Assembly: GCA_947176505.1 (NCBI GenBank)
Contig: CAMWQW010000024.1
Coordinates: 1-55,214, forward strand
DNA length: 55,214 nucleotides
Direction of reading: 5' to 3'
Source: an uncultured Lachnospiraceae bacterium
Lineage (GTDB): Bacteria > Bacillota > Clostridia > Lachnospirales > Lachnospiraceae
The translations under genes and the position numbers were made by a program. The first letter of the stretch is position 1, and each line of letters opens with the position of its first letter. Positions 25,098-34,353 of this stretch are shown one piece after another. Below the pieces are notes generated by a model that worked only from the letters and a program-made list of their open reading frames with translations, searched no databases and was not told where the DNA came from.

Positions 25098-25256
25098 ATG
25101 TTGACAATGGAAGGTTTGATAGCGGGCATCAGCTTATGCCTGACAGCCTTCGGACTCGGATATGCGATAGGAAGCAAGGATAATAATAAACCACAAAATA
25201 GCCGCATGGGTCTGGAAAACTTAGCGGCTATTTTTGCTAATATAAAACCGGACTAG
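25098..25256 (+). CDS. Small hydrophobic type I toxin-like peptide, copy A
   Basis: A 52-residue peptide: short N-terminus MLTMEGL, one membrane-spanning segment (about 6-25, IAGISLCLTAFGLGYAIG), then a polar tail SKDNNKPQNSR and 16 more residues. AAAGGGGGG lies 9 bases before the ATG. The shape fits holin-like/Fst-type membrane toxins. The setting (long structured leader, convergent antisense promoter, central bidirectional hairpin) is that of a type I toxin-antitoxin locus. Oddly, the terminator hairpin at 25197-25232 lies inside the reading frame, so a transcript ending there would lack a stop codon; the natural peptide may be shorter or require read-through. Confidence 0.6.
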   Translation: MLTMEGLIAGISLCLTAFGLGYAIGSKDNNKPQNSRMGLENLAAIFANIKPD

Positions 25257-25281
25257 CCGTCTATCGGCAGTACCTTTATGT
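25193..25281 (-). ncRNA. Predicted antisense antitoxin RNA, copy A
   Basis: On the minus strand TTGACA (25316-25311), a 17-base spacer and TAAAAT (25293-25288) form a near-consensus promoter. The predicted RNA starts near 25281 with AAAGGTACTGCCGATAGACGG and runs about 90 bases to the hairpin AATAGCCGC/GCGGCTATT, followed by TTTGTGG. It would be complementary to the 3-prime third of the toxin mRNA. Its 5-prime leader resembles that of the toxin mRNA itself. Confidence 0.6.
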
Positions 25282-25287
25282 AAATAT

Positions 25288-25316
25288 ATTTTAGTAGATT
25301 TACATGGAATTGTCAA
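25288..25316 (-). promoter_or_regulatory. Promoter of antisense RNA, copy A
   Basis: TTGACA-N17-TAAAAT on the minus strand, read from 25316 to 25288. It is stronger by consensus than the toxin promoter, as expected for an antitoxin RNA. Confidence 0.65.
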
Positions 25317-25417
25317 ATTGGGCGGGTGGAAGTTTACAAAGTATTGTGGCGGCACAGGCAGCTATAAACAATGTAGGTATGAATTTGAGTTTTTACGAAA
25401 AATGTGGGGAGATTTAG
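25304..25417 (+). CDS. Possible micro-protein upstream of fapA-like gene
   Basis: Thirty-seven codons: MELSNWAGGSLQSIVAAQAA, then INNVGMNLSFYEKCGEI. The first 25 residues vaguely resemble small YjfB-type putative motility proteins. No ribosome site is visible, and it overlaps the antisense promoter. It ends 1 base before the next start. It may be a remnant. Confidence 0.3.
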   Translation: MELSNWAGGSLQSIVAAQAAINNVGMNLSFYEKCGEI

Positions 25418-25418
25418 T

Positions 25419-26969
25419 ATGGGGTTATTTAATCAGACAGGAAAGAAAAATAAGAAAGAGCAAAATGAACACATGGGAAAGGTTCAGGCGGCGGAGCCGG
25501 AAGAAAGGGACATTTCTAAAGACAAGAACGGGGAGGAAACTTCGGAGCAGGAAACACTGTCCGGAGATTCTGATGAAGAAATCGTGCAGGAGGATGCGAA
25601 TGTTATAAGTACTCCGGATTATCTTTTGCGTATCAGTGAGACGCGAATGGAGGCTCTGCTTACTATATATCACAACTTTTCGCTTGAGGAACTTAACAAT
25701 CTGTTACAGGAAAACGGGGTTGTCGCCGGTATCAGGGAGGAATCGATTCAAGAGCTTGCGCAAGGAAGGAAAAATTATGAGGAAACTCTCGTTGCTTCCG
25801 GTAGCGCCGCAAAAGATGGACGCGACGGATTTTTTGAATATTATTTCGATCCTCATCCTCCGACAAAACCGATTATTTTGTCAGACGGTTCGGTGGATTA
25901 TAACGTATTGGGGAAGATAGAACTCGTGACAGAAGAGCAGCATCTTGCCACATATCACCCGTCACTGCCGGCGGAAGACGGTTGGGATGTTCTGGGGAAT
26001 ATCATTGAGGCGTACGTGGGAAAAGAGTTACCGCCGTTACAGTGCAAACGCTGTGAACCGGATGAAGCCGGTCGGAATTATTATGCCGATACCGAGGGGA
26101 ATGTTACGGTGGCAGACGGCTGTCTGACCGTAACGCCGGTCTATGTGGTCAAAGGCAATCTGGGTGCCGCAACCGGAAACGTGGATTTTCACGGAGATGT
26201 GTTCATAGAAGGTAATGTATACGCCGGTGTTACTGTGAAAACGACCGGAAATATTACCATAAACGGACATGTGGAAACAGCGAATCTTTTTGCGGGAAAA
26301 GATGTTATCTTAAAAAACGGAATGCAGGGTTCCGGAAACGGCGTCATTCGTGCCGGCAGAAATGTTATGGCACGTTTTATAGAGCAGACAAAGGTTTATG
26401 CGGGAAATGAAGTCAATACGGGAGCATTGATGAATTGTGAAGTGGAAGCGGGGAATAGCGTGGTTATTGCCGGTAACCGGGGCAGTATCATCGGCGGTAC
26501 TGTTACGGCGGTGGAACAGGTTACAGCGGCTTCCATCGGAAACCGTGCGGGGGTAACGACACAGATTGTTATCGGGCTAGACTGTGAATTCAAGTATAAG
26601 ATGGCAAGAATCGACAGCCAGATTGCGGAATATCAGAGGAAGATGATGGATGCCGAGAGTGCGCTGGAACGTATCGCATGGCAGCTGCAGTCACAGCCCA
26701 TGACTCCGGAGCGGAGTCAGGAAAAAGCGGAACAGATGCGAAATAAGATTTATTATCAGCTCAAATTAAAGGAGATTACTACGAAGCGGGAGCAAGTGAT
26801 TGACATCAACCGGCGTTCAGCAGATGGAAAAGTTATTGTCAGTGGAGCGGTCAATGCGGGGAGTATTATCATCATAAACGGGATGCGGGAGGAACTGCAT
26901 TCGGGATTTAAGGATGTAACATTTAAAAAGGGAAGAAAGGAAATGCGGATTGTGTCGAATAAGCTGTGA
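25419..26969 (+). CDS. FapA/DUF342-family protein
   Basis: A 516-residue cytoplasmic protein. An acidic low-complexity N-terminus (about 1-60) and a helical segment precede a FapA-type domain (DPHPPTKPIILSDGSVDYNVLGKI), a right-handed parallel beta-helix (about 235-390) with repeated glycine-rich rungs such as GNVDFHGDVFIEGNVYAGVTVKTTGNITINGHVE, and a C-terminal coiled coil (MARIDSQIAEYQRKMMDAE). The name derives from flagellar assembly, but no flagellar genes are seen here and many relatives occur in non-motile species. Start chosen at ATG 25419 after GGGGAG. Confidence 0.85.
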   Translation: MGLFNQTGKKNKKEQNEHMGKVQAAEPEERDISKDKNGEETSEQETLSGDSDEEIVQEDANVISTPDYLLRISETRMEALLTIYHNFSLEELNNLLQENGVVAGIREESIQELAQGRKNYEETLVASGSAAKDGRDGFFEYYFDPHPPTKPIILSDGSVDYNVLGKIELVTEEQHLATYHPSLPAEDGWDVLGNIIEAYVGKELPPLQCKRCEPDEAGRNYYADTEGNVTVADGCLTVTPVYVVKGNLGAATGNVDFHGDVFIEGNVYAGVTVKTTGNITINGHVETANLFAGKDVILKNGMQGSGNGVIRAGRNVMARFIEQTKVYAGNEVNTGALMNCEVEAGNSVVIAGNRGSIIGGTVTAVEQVTAASIGNRAGVTTQIVIGLDCEFKYKMARIDSQIAEYQRKMMDAESALERIAWQLQSQPMTPERSQEKAEQMRNKIYYQLKLKEITTKREQVIDINRRSADGKVIVSGAVNAGSIIIINGMREELHSGFKDVTFKKGRKEMRIVSNKL

Positions 26970-27011
26970 GAGCTTAGAGTACTGTAAGATATAAGGAAGA
27001 GTCTGAATGAG

Positions 27012-27044
27012 AGCAGAGATTCGAGAGCATCCCTGCTTTTTAGT
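27012..27044 (+). terminator. Intrinsic terminator after the DUF342 gene
   Basis: AGCAGAGAT pairs with ATCCCTGCT (one internal mismatch) and is followed by TTTTAGTTT. Confidence 0.6.
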
Positions 27045-27142
27045 TTGTGTGCCATGGGTGATACATTTTATAAGTTTGCGTCGGGGCTGACATGGGGCTA
27101 AAACAAACATAGACGGCAATTATATCAAGGAAAGGGAGAAAA

Positions 27143-27817
27143 ATGCCTTATAAAATATTGATTATTGATGATGATACTGAACTTCTTAAAATGTTGAGAA
27201 AATATTTTGAGCTAAAGAACTATGAAATAATTACGGCAGAGAATGGAACAGAGGGGTTGAGCAAAATAAAACTGCATCCGGATATCGTATTACTGGATGT
27301 AAATATGCCGAGAATTGACGGAATAGAGGTATGCAGGAGGATACGGGATAAAGTAGCCTGCCCTATTTTATTTTTGACGGCACGGGTAGAAGAACAGGAC
27401 GTTGTGAATGGGCTTTCTTCGGGAGGCGATGATTATATTTTAAAGCCCTTTAGCTTGAAAGAGCTTGATGCAAGGATTACGGCGCACCTGAAACGGGAGA
27501 CACGGCGTAAAAGCAGGACAGAATGCTGCTTTCAGGGCGAGTTGTCTATTGATTATAGAGCAAAAACTGTGCAGATTCACGAAGATTATCTGGAATTTAC
27601 CAGATTGGAATACGGAATCATCGAATTTTTGACCATGAATCCGGGAATGGTTTTTGATAAAGACAGGATTTATGAGAAGGTCTGCGGATTTGACGCAGAA
27701 GGTGACAGCAGGGTAATTACAGAGCTAATTCGCAGAATCAGAAAAAAATTTCAGCAATATACGGAAACAGAATATATTGAAACCGTATGGGGGATGGGAT
27801 ACCGATGGATAAAATAA
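27143..27817 (+). CDS. OmpR/PhoB-family response regulator
   Basis: A 224-residue regulator. The receiver domain has IDDD, phospho-acceptor aspartate in VLLDVNMPRIDG (about residue 54), and the lysine of LKPFS; the C-terminal winged helix ends RVITELIRRIRKKF ... YIETVWGMGYRWIK. Its last codons overlap the histidine-kinase start, so the two are translationally coupled. It probably controls the adjoining ABC transporter. Confidence 0.92.
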   Translation: MPYKILIIDDDTELLKMLRKYFELKNYEIITAENGTEGLSKIKLHPDIVLLDVNMPRIDGIEVCRRIRDKVACPILFLTARVEEQDVVNGLSSGGDDYILKPFSLKELDARITAHLKRETRRKSRTECCFQGELSIDYRAKTVQIHEDYLEFTRLEYGIIEFLTMNPGMVFDKDRIYEKVCGFDAEGDSRVITELIRRIRKKFQQYTETEYIETVWGMGYRWIK

Positions 27818-28986
27818 GAAATCTTTCCGTGAGAAAAACAATTCTTTTATATATGGCATCTGCTCTGTTTTGCAGTTTTCTTCTCTCGGCAGTCGTCGCC
27901 AGAATTGCGGAACGGGCGCAGGTGTATATCTGGTGGAATTATGTGGATGAAGAAGCATATTTTAAAGAAGTGGAAAGTAAAGGACCTTATTCTGTTACGG
28001 ATATTCCGAGACCAAGCGATTATGAAATGACACAACCAGACCGTTTCGCGTCAGAGTTATGTGATTTTTTACAGACTTATGCTGTGCTGATATTGTCTAT
28101 GGCAGGAAGCTGTGCGGCAGTTTTTCTCTTTTACCGGAACAAGCTAAAAAAGCCGATTGAAGAACTGGTGAGGGCTTCGAAAAAGATTGCGGAGAATCAT
28201 CTGGATTTTGACATAGCATATGAAAATAAGGATGAGATGGGCGTACTTTGCAAGGAGTTTGAGCGGATGAGAGGGCAGCTTGCCAGAAATAATCAGATTT
28301 TATGGAGAACGATCGAGGAGGAAAAGATGCTGCGGGCGGCTATTGCACACGATATACGCGCGCCATTGTCCGTTTTGAAAGGATATCAGGAAATGCTGAT
28401 GGAGTATCTGCCAAGTGCGGATATAGATATGGGACAGGCCATGGAAATGTTGTCAGAAAGCGGACGGCAGATTGGACGTATGGATGCTTTTGTAGAAGCA
28501 ATGCGAAGAATGAGCAGTTTAGAAAACCGGGAGCTGGTTGCGGGAGATATTTATGCCAGACAGCTAGAAGAAGAAATCCGGGCGGAACTTGCCATTTTGG
28601 AAAAAGAGTATGGGAAACAATGTATGTTACAGGTGCCGGCGTCAAAGGAAATATTTTCCGGAGATAAGGAAATTATTTTGGAGGTAACGGAAAATCTACT
28701 GTCAAATGCTCTTCGTTATGGGAAACAGCAAATTGTAATTATGGTAAAGACAGGATATTCTGAATTAAGTATTTGCGTCAGGGATGACGGCGAGGGTTTT
28801 CGGGAGGATGCGGAAAAAATTACGGAGGCGTTCTATGGGCAGAATGCGAAAGACAGTCTGAAGCATGCGGGGATTGGAATGTATATCAGCAGGTTGTATT
28901 GTGAAAAACATGGGGGAAAATTAGTTTTGGGAAATGATGAACAGGGAGGAGCTGTGGTAACAGCAATATTTCGTCGGATTGCGTAA
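27805..28986 (+). CDS. Membrane sensor histidine kinase
   Basis: About 393 residues. Two membrane segments (about 10-30 and 85-108) enclose a short 55-residue extracytoplasmic loop. Then follow a HAMP domain, a HisKA domain with AAIAHDIRAPLSVLKGY (phospho-histidine), and a HATPase with N box TENLLSNALRYG, G1 DDGEGF and G2 HAGIGMYIS. Start ATG 27805 lies within the response-regulator stop region; an ATG at 27787 is an alternative. Confidence 0.9.
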   Translation: MDKIRNLSVRKTILLYMASALFCSFLLSAVVARIAERAQVYIWWNYVDEEAYFKEVESKGPYSVTDIPRPSDYEMTQPDRFASELCDFLQTYAVLILSMAGSCAAVFLFYRNKLKKPIEELVRASKKIAENHLDFDIAYENKDEMGVLCKEFERMRGQLARNNQILWRTIEEEKMLRAAIAHDIRAPLSVLKGYQEMLMEYLPSADIDMGQAMEMLSESGRQIGRMDAFVEAMRRMSSLENRELVAGDIYARQLEEEIRAELAILEKEYGKQCMLQVPASKEIFSGDKEIILEVTENLLSNALRYGKQQIVIMVKTGYSELSICVRDDGEGFREDAEKITEAFYGQNAKDSLKHAGIGMYISRLYCEKHGGKLVLGNDEQGGAVVTAIFRRIA

Positions 28987-29152
28987 GGAATCCGGCGTTT
29001 TTCTATTCGTTGTCTTTTTGTTGTGATTTCTCTTTTATTCTATAGGAAATTGCTCCACTTATCCGGGGTCGCGAAGTGAATCTCGAAAAGTTAATTTGTG
29101 ATGCAAATTTACTTTTTTACGATGGAGTCATTAAGAATAAGGAGGCAGAACT

Positions 29153-30214
29153 ATGTGGTCAATTTTGAAAAGAGAGGTAAGGAATTATATCAAAAAACCT
29201 CTGTTCTGGATAGGTATCGCTATTGTTGCATTCATGGTATTTCAAAATGTGAATCCCTATCTGAATATCCATTACCTTGCAGAGGGGGAAACCATTGTGA
29301 ATGATTATCCGGAAACCTTTCGCGATGGGGATGTTTGTGAGGGATATGTGCCAACGGAGGAAGGGCTCAGACGGAAGATATGGGAGGAGCAGGTGCAAGA
29401 AGACCTGATTTCCCAATTCGAGATGGATAATGCTATGGCACAAGCTGAGATTAAAAAAATAAGAGAAATGGATATTATGACAGCCTGTGAGTATTTGGCA
29501 AAATATAGCTTTCATGGAGCATATTTTGTCTATGCGAATACAGCCTATCGCAAAGGAACACGTGAAGAAATCAATTCTTATATTGCAGAGAAACTGGAAA
29601 ACCAGACCTTTTCGTACTACTTTTCAAGAAAGTTTGCCGATTTTGCAGGACTGTTTATGGGATTTTTTGCAACGATTTTATTATCCGCTTTATATATGCA
29701 GGATACAAGGAAGAGCACCTATGAGCTTCTTCATACAAAGCCTGCCAGTGCTGGAAATTATTTGTTAGGTAAGGTGGGTGGAGGTTTTACAGTTTGTCTG
29801 ATTGCGCTGTCAATCTTAAATTTCAGTTTCTGGATTTTATGTTCTCTATTGACAAAGAATCAAGGATTTGAAGTGAAATTAACGGATTTTCTGTTGGCGA
29901 CTTGCCTATATATTCTGCCGAGTATGCTGATGATTGTAAGCGTCTATAGTTTGATTTCAATGTTATTTAAAAGCCCGTTGCCAGCAGTACCACTTTTGTT
30001 TCTTTATATAGTGTATTCCAATATGGGAAGCAGGAGAGAGGGCGTGTATGGATATTATGGCAGACCGTTAGCGATCATGGTGCGGTTTCCGGGAACATTT
30101 TTTGATACTGCTCCCCCGCCAATGGTATTGCTGAACCAAAGCTTTCTGATTCTAGCAGCCGTATGCATAATCTTTATCTCGATGCAGATATGGAAAAGGA
30201 GGCGGGTATATTGA
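29153..30214 (+). CDS. ABC-2-like transporter permease, first subunit
   Basis: A 353-residue membrane protein. A first segment (about 18-37) is followed by an extracytoplasmic domain of about 125 residues and then five or six C-terminal segments, the usual plan of ABC-2 permeases. GGAGG precedes the ATG. It overlaps the second permease by 4 bases, and the ATPase follows. The pair resembles lantibiotic-immunity or peptide-exporter permeases, but the substrate is not shown. Confidence 0.8.
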   Translation: MWSILKREVRNYIKKPLFWIGIAIVAFMVFQNVNPYLNIHYLAEGETIVNDYPETFRDGDVCEGYVPTEEGLRRKIWEEQVQEDLISQFEMDNAMAQAEIKKIREMDIMTACEYLAKYSFHGAYFVYANTAYRKGTREEINSYIAEKLENQTFSYYFSRKFADFAGLFMGFFATILLSALYMQDTRKSTYELLHTKPASAGNYLLGKVGGGFTVCLIALSILNFSFWILCSLLTKNQGFEVKLTDFLLATCLYILPSMLMIVSVYSLISMLFKSPLPAVPLLFLYIVYSNMGSRREGVYGYYGRPLAIMVRFPGTFFDTAPPPMVLLNQSFLILAAVCIIFISMQIWKRRRVY

Positions 30215-30882
30215 TACATGAAATGAAAATCTCCCTTCCGTTTTATAAAATTTCTTATGCAGTATTTTTTGTTGTGATATTGAGTCTTGTCAGAGGGGTG
30301 ACTTACTCTGATGAAATAGGGATTGCGTTAGAGGCGCCTATGGCGATACTTGCCGCCTCGTTCTGTGCAGATACTTATACGCAGGAGATTACCGGCAAAC
30401 GGTCAGAAATACAACGGCTGTACCCAATGAAAAAAAGAATTTATTCTATATATAGAAGGATTGTGATACAGGAAATATTTTTGTTATTTGTCGCAGTCTC
30501 CGGATATGGATTGTTTTATATATTTCAAAATCCCAGAATAGCCGGAATAGAACAAAATAGTTCAGGAAATGAAATATGTCAGTTCCTTGTATACTTTGCC
30601 GCTATCACTGTCACACTTGCTTTCTGGGGACTGTTATCGAATTTGCTTTCCTGCCTGTTTCGGAATATGTGGGTGGGAATCGGCGGATGCCTAATGCTGT
30701 GTCTCATTACAAATTCCAGCATTGGCGACAAATATTTCGGAGCATGGAACCTATTTTCCTATACATTCAGAAACATGGAAAATGGCAGCGACTTTAGCTG
30801 GATATACGGGAAAATTATTTGCATTTGGATTGGAATAATGACAGTGGCAGCATTGCCCCAAATCATTGAGAAAAGAGGTTAA
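30211..30882 (+). CDS. ABC transporter permease, second subunit
   Basis: A 223-residue protein with about six hydrophobic segments. The TTG start at 30211 overlaps the preceding stop (TTGA) and has GGAGG 8 bases upstream; an in-frame ATG at 30223 is an alternative. Translational coupling suggests equal amounts of both permeases. The ATPase gene begins 4 bases after its stop. Confidence 0.75.
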   Translation: MIHEMKISLPFYKISYAVFFVVILSLVRGVTYSDEIGIALEAPMAILAASFCADTYTQEITGKRSEIQRLYPMKKRIYSIYRRIVIQEIFLLFVAVSGYGLFYIFQNPRIAGIEQNSSGNEICQFLVYFAAITVTLAFWGLLSNLLSCLFRNMWVGIGGCLMLCLITNSSIGDKYFGAWNLFSYTFRNMENGSDFSWIYGKIICIWIGIMTVAALPQIIEKRG

Positions 30883-30886
30883 GACT

Positions 30887-31762
30887 ATGGGAATTAAGAT
30901 AGAGGATTTAACAATAACATTTAAGAATAAAGTAACAGCAATCGACCATGCTGATTTGGAAATTCCAAAGGGAATCTTTGGACTGTTAGGGGAAAACGGA
31001 GCTGGAAAAACAACATTGATGCGGGTGCTTACAACTGTGTTATCACCAACCAGTGGAACAGTAACCTTAGATGGAATACTCTACAACGAGGGAAATTTTG
31101 AAAAAATAAAGAGAAAGATAGGATATCTGCCACAGGAGATTGACCTGTATCCAAGCCTGACAGTACAGGAATGTCTGGAATATATGGGGAGCTTATCCGG
31201 TATATCCAAACAGAGATATAAAGAGCGCATCGGGTATTATCTTGAAAAGACAAACCTGTCAGAGCATCGCGGAAAGAAGATGAAACAATTATCAGGCGGC
31301 ATGAAACGGAGAGTCGGGCTTGTTCAAGCGCTTTTAAATGAGCCGGAATTATTAATTGTCGATGAACCAACAACCGGATTAGACCCTGAAGAACGTATCC
31401 GTATCAGAAATTTACTGGTTGATTTTTCAGAAGGACGTACTGTTTTGTTTTCGACCCATGTGGTGGAAGATTTGGTAGCGACCTGCAATCAGCTTGCGGT
31501 CATGAAAAAGGGGCAATTTCTTTATTCAGGAAACATGAGAGAGCTGTTGGAACAGGCAAAAGGTCGCATCTGGATTTGTAAAGCAAAGGATGAAAAAATG
31601 GCAAGGGAGCTGGAAAATAAATATCATGTTTCATCGAAACAGTATATCGGTAACGAATTACAAATTAAATTAATCAGTGAAGTGCCGCCCGAAATTGAAT
31701 GCAGTTCTTGTGAGGCAACGCTTGAGGATGCTTACATTTATATTGCAAACAAAGAATCATAA
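30887..31762 (+). CDS. ABC transporter ATP-binding subunit
   Basis: A 291-residue ATPase with Walker A GENGAGKTT, Q-loop region YLPQEIDLYPSLTVQE, signature LSGGMKRR, Walker B LLIVDEPTTGLD and the H-loop STHVVED. The C-terminal 80 residues are typical of ABC-2 exporters. It is the last gene of the histidine kinase/ABC cluster. Confidence 0.93.
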   Translation: MGIKIEDLTITFKNKVTAIDHADLEIPKGIFGLLGENGAGKTTLMRVLTTVLSPTSGTVTLDGILYNEGNFEKIKRKIGYLPQEIDLYPSLTVQECLEYMGSLSGISKQRYKERIGYYLEKTNLSEHRGKKMKQLSGGMKRRVGLVQALLNEPELLIVDEPTTGLDPEERIRIRNLLVDFSEGRTVLFSTHVVEDLVATCNQLAVMKKGQFLYSGNMRELLEQAKGRIWICKAKDEKMARELENKYHVSSKQYIGNELQIKLISEVPPEIECSSCEATLEDAYIYIANKES

Positions 31763-31795
31763 GATAGTGAAAAATGCAAGGCGACCATCCCCACC

Positions 31796-31824
31796 TTGAC
31801 TATTTTATCATTGTATGGTAAAGT
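31796..31824 (+). promoter_or_regulatory. Sigma-A promoter for the lipoprotein gene
   Basis: TTGACT, 17-base spacer, TAAAGT; 42 bases before the start codon. Confidence 0.6.
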
Positions 31825-31865
31825 TTATGTAAATCAAATGATTAACAAACAGGGGTGAACGGAAG

Positions 31866-32966
31866 ATGAAAAAAACAGTGACAGCAGTTTGCGTGTTTTT
31901 GTGCACGACTTTTTTGTGTGCCTGCACCATAGGACAGGACAAAACAACAGATTTAGATAATGCGGAAGAGGAAAGACCCGGACGCGTTGTAATTGTGTCA
32001 GAAGAAACGGCGGTTCCGGATGACGGGCAGACAGATTATGTACAGCAGGAGACGAATTTGGATGATGGGCGGACGGCGGATGTACAGGATGGCGGGACAG
32101 ATAAGGACGGACAGGATACTTTGACAGCCGTGCAAATGCGGGGGCTGATGCAGGGGGAGCTGGGAGGTATCGGATCGGGGTTCCTAGCTTATGTGCCGCC
32201 GCAACAGGATGGTGAAGACTATAAGCTATGCTTTTTTAAAGAAAGCAATAAAGCGACAGATTTCGAAAAGTCAATATCGGAGGCGGTCTATTATCCTTTG
32301 GAAACGGCGGACTATATTTTTCCGGATGTGCGCGACAACAATGCCTCGATTGGTAAATTTAACGAAATCTATTTTTTCGATACTGTAACGATGGGCGAGG
32401 GTGCGACAGGGCTAGCGGTCATAGCAACATATGATGCAAATGGCGGGACATGTTATGATACGAGAATCTACAGGTGGGATGGAACAGATTATATTGCAGA
32501 AGGAAAGTTGATACAGGAGTTTAATGAAAAATATTGCAACGAAGAGGAGTATCCTGTAGATAAGCTGTACCATTTGTCACTGGGTACAGTTGATGACAGT
32601 TACTATAGCGTTGCAACTGATATTCCTAGCTCGGATGTTGAAAGCTATGCCGCCAGAGTCAAACAATTGTTCCTGCAACATGATTGGTCAGCGATTTCTG
32701 CTGAAATATCCTATCCTATTACAATATCGGATATTACTTATAACAACGGTGCAGAGTTTCTTGATGCGTCCAACAGTTTTGACAGTAATTTAGAAGCAGC
32801 TTTTTTTTCGGCGCTTGAAAAAGAGGATTGTAAGGAAATGTTTTGTAATTGGGAGGGCATTATGCTCGGAGAAGGCGGACAAATTTGGATTAGTGAGGTT
32901 TTAGATGCAGAATTCACTTCACAAGGATTAAAGATAACTGCGGTCAATGGGCTGCTGACAAAATAA
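31866..32966 (+). CDS. Secreted lipoprotein of unknown function
   Basis: A 366-residue protein with a lipoprotein signal peptide (lipobox FLCAC near residue 20). An acidic low-complexity linker (about 25-85, rich in D, Q, T) precedes a globular domain without a recognised motif. GGGGTGAACGGAAG lies before the ATG. It has its own promoter and lies convergent to the next kinase gene. It probably sits on the outer face of the membrane. Confidence 0.75.
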   Translation: MKKTVTAVCVFLCTTFLCACTIGQDKTTDLDNAEEERPGRVVIVSEETAVPDDGQTDYVQQETNLDDGRTADVQDGGTDKDGQDTLTAVQMRGLMQGELGGIGSGFLAYVPPQQDGEDYKLCFFKESNKATDFEKSISEAVYYPLETADYIFPDVRDNNASIGKFNEIYFFDTVTMGEGATGLAVIATYDANGGTCYDTRIYRWDGTDYIAEGKLIQEFNEKYCNEEEYPVDKLYHLSLGTVDDSYYSVATDIPSSDVESYAARVKQLFLQHDWSAISAEISYPITISDITYNNGAEFLDASNSFDSNLEAAFFSALEKEDCKEMFCNWEGIMLGEGGQIWISEVLDAEFTSQGLKITAVNGLLTK

Positions 32967-33045
32967 AATTGGAGGTTATTTATATATCTGCCATTTAGGA
33001 ACAACGAAAATGCAGCCTCTTTCCGTTTTCTTAATTGATTTAAAG

Positions 33046-34353
33046 TTATTGCAAAGATTCATTTTTCTGCAAAATAAGAAAAAAAGTAGCACCGCCATTT
33101 TTAGTATCCATTAAACCAATTTCTGCTGATAGAGATTGTGCTAATTCTTTTGCGATGCTAAGTCCAAGACCAAAATGGGATTTATCTGTATGCGATTTGT
33201 CTGCACAATAAAATCGGTCAAAAATGTAAGGTTTATCTTTTTCGGATACCCCACACCCATAGTCAATAACAGATATAGTTAAGCTGCTGCGCGACAGAGC
33301 AGCTTTTATTTTGATAGATGTTTCGGTTTTCGAGTGGACGATGGCATTATCCATGAAAATGCTTAAAATCTGGAAAACGCATTCAGGGTCTGTATATAGT
33401 ACCGGGAAATGACTTTCCATGAAGTCCGCATCCAAAAATATCCCTTTCTGACTGCATAACGGCTCATAAGCTTCATAAAGGGTGATCAATAAAGTGTCAA
33501 GATTTACTTTTGTTTTGTTGATAGTGCGAGTTCCCGCATCTGAGGAAGCCAAAAAAAGCATATCTTTAATTAATTTGGATACATGCAGAAGTTCCGTATC
33601 TATAACATGCGAGGCTTTTTGGATGTCAGGAAGATTCCTGCTCAAGTCATTTATTTTGTCATTATTGGCAAGAATGACAGCAAGCGGCGCTTTTAATTCA
33701 TGGGAAGCAGCGGCAATAAAATCTTTCTGGCTTTTCAATACTTTTTCGGTTGGCTTCATGGCATATCTTAGTAAAAAATGGCTGATGATTGTAACGCCTA
33801 GCAAAGAAACAAACCATATCACTATACAAAAGGGTAACTGCTTTTTGATAAGTTCAAAAGCCGTTTCTTTCTGATGCAGCAAACGCAGATGGAATACGGT
33901 CCCGTTTTTGTCAACAATCATAGCTGGTATTCCCCAATAGGTATCATGGGAGACACCGGAAAAGCTCACAATTCCGCTTTGTGTTGTAGCAGATGTCTGA
34001 TTTAAGCTTGTGGCTGCTCCCATATTTGACTCTTTTGAAAAGTTCTTCAATAAAAGGTTTATGTCAGTGGGAAACAAGGAATTGCTTTGATAAATCACGT
34101 CCCCTTGTGTATCTGTCAGCAAGGCGTAAATAGAATAGTTATGTTCATAAGGTTTAATAACCATTTGGGGATTGTTTTTTGGATTTTCCAATTCATAAAT
34201 CATCAGCATAGAGAGTCGCTGAAAAAAAATACTATCGTTTCGCTGCTTATTATCAATAGAATTAGTACATAATACTCCGATAATGGCAGTGATGACAAGC
34301 ATAATGGAGCTGATAAATATGATATATAGTTTCTTATATAAATTATCCAGCAT
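33046..34353 (-). CDS. Sensor histidine kinase of the divergent ABC locus
   Basis: About 435 residues. Two membrane segments (about 10-30 and 155-178) enclose a 125-residue extracellular sensor. HisKA carries AAASHELKAPLAVILANNDK, and the HATPase has a N box (MDNAIVHSK), DYGCGVSEKD and GLGLSIAKELA. Its ATG overlaps the response-regulator stop by 11 bases, implying coupling. It should report to the adjacent regulator and, through it, to the lipoprotein/FtsX exporter operon transcribed away from it. Confidence 0.9.
   Translation of the reverse strand: MLDNLYKKLYIIFISSIMLVITAIIGVLCTNSIDNKQRNDSIFFQRLSMLMIYELENPKNNPQMVIKPYEHNYSIYALLTDTQGDVIYQSNSLFPTDINLLLKNFSKESNMGAATSLNQTSATTQSGIVSFSGVSHDTYWGIPAMIVDKNGTVFHLRLLHQKETAFELIKKQLPFCIVIWFVSLLGVTIISHFLLRYAMKPTEKVLKSQKDFIAAASHELKAPLAVILANNDKINDLSRNLPDIQKASHVIDTELLHVSKLIKDMLFLASSDAGTRTINKTKVNLDTLLITLYEAYEPLCSQKGIFLDADFMESHFPVLYTDPECVFQILSIFMDNAIVHSKTETSIKIKAALSRSSLTISVIDYGCGVSEKDKPYIFDRFYCADKSHTDKSHFGLGLSIAKELAQSLSAEIGLMDTKNGGATFFLILQKNESLQ

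Noticed and set aside
24975..25274. Mirrored arms of the toxin loci as terminal inverted repeats of a MITE
   Set aside because: The arms begin exactly at predicted transcription starts in both copies, promoters lie outside the arms, and I see no flanking target duplications. An RNA role fits better, although mobility is not excluded.
25304..26969. Flagellar operon
   Set aside because: Only a FapA/DUF342 protein and a doubtful YjfB-like micro-ORF are present; no structural flagellar genes occur.
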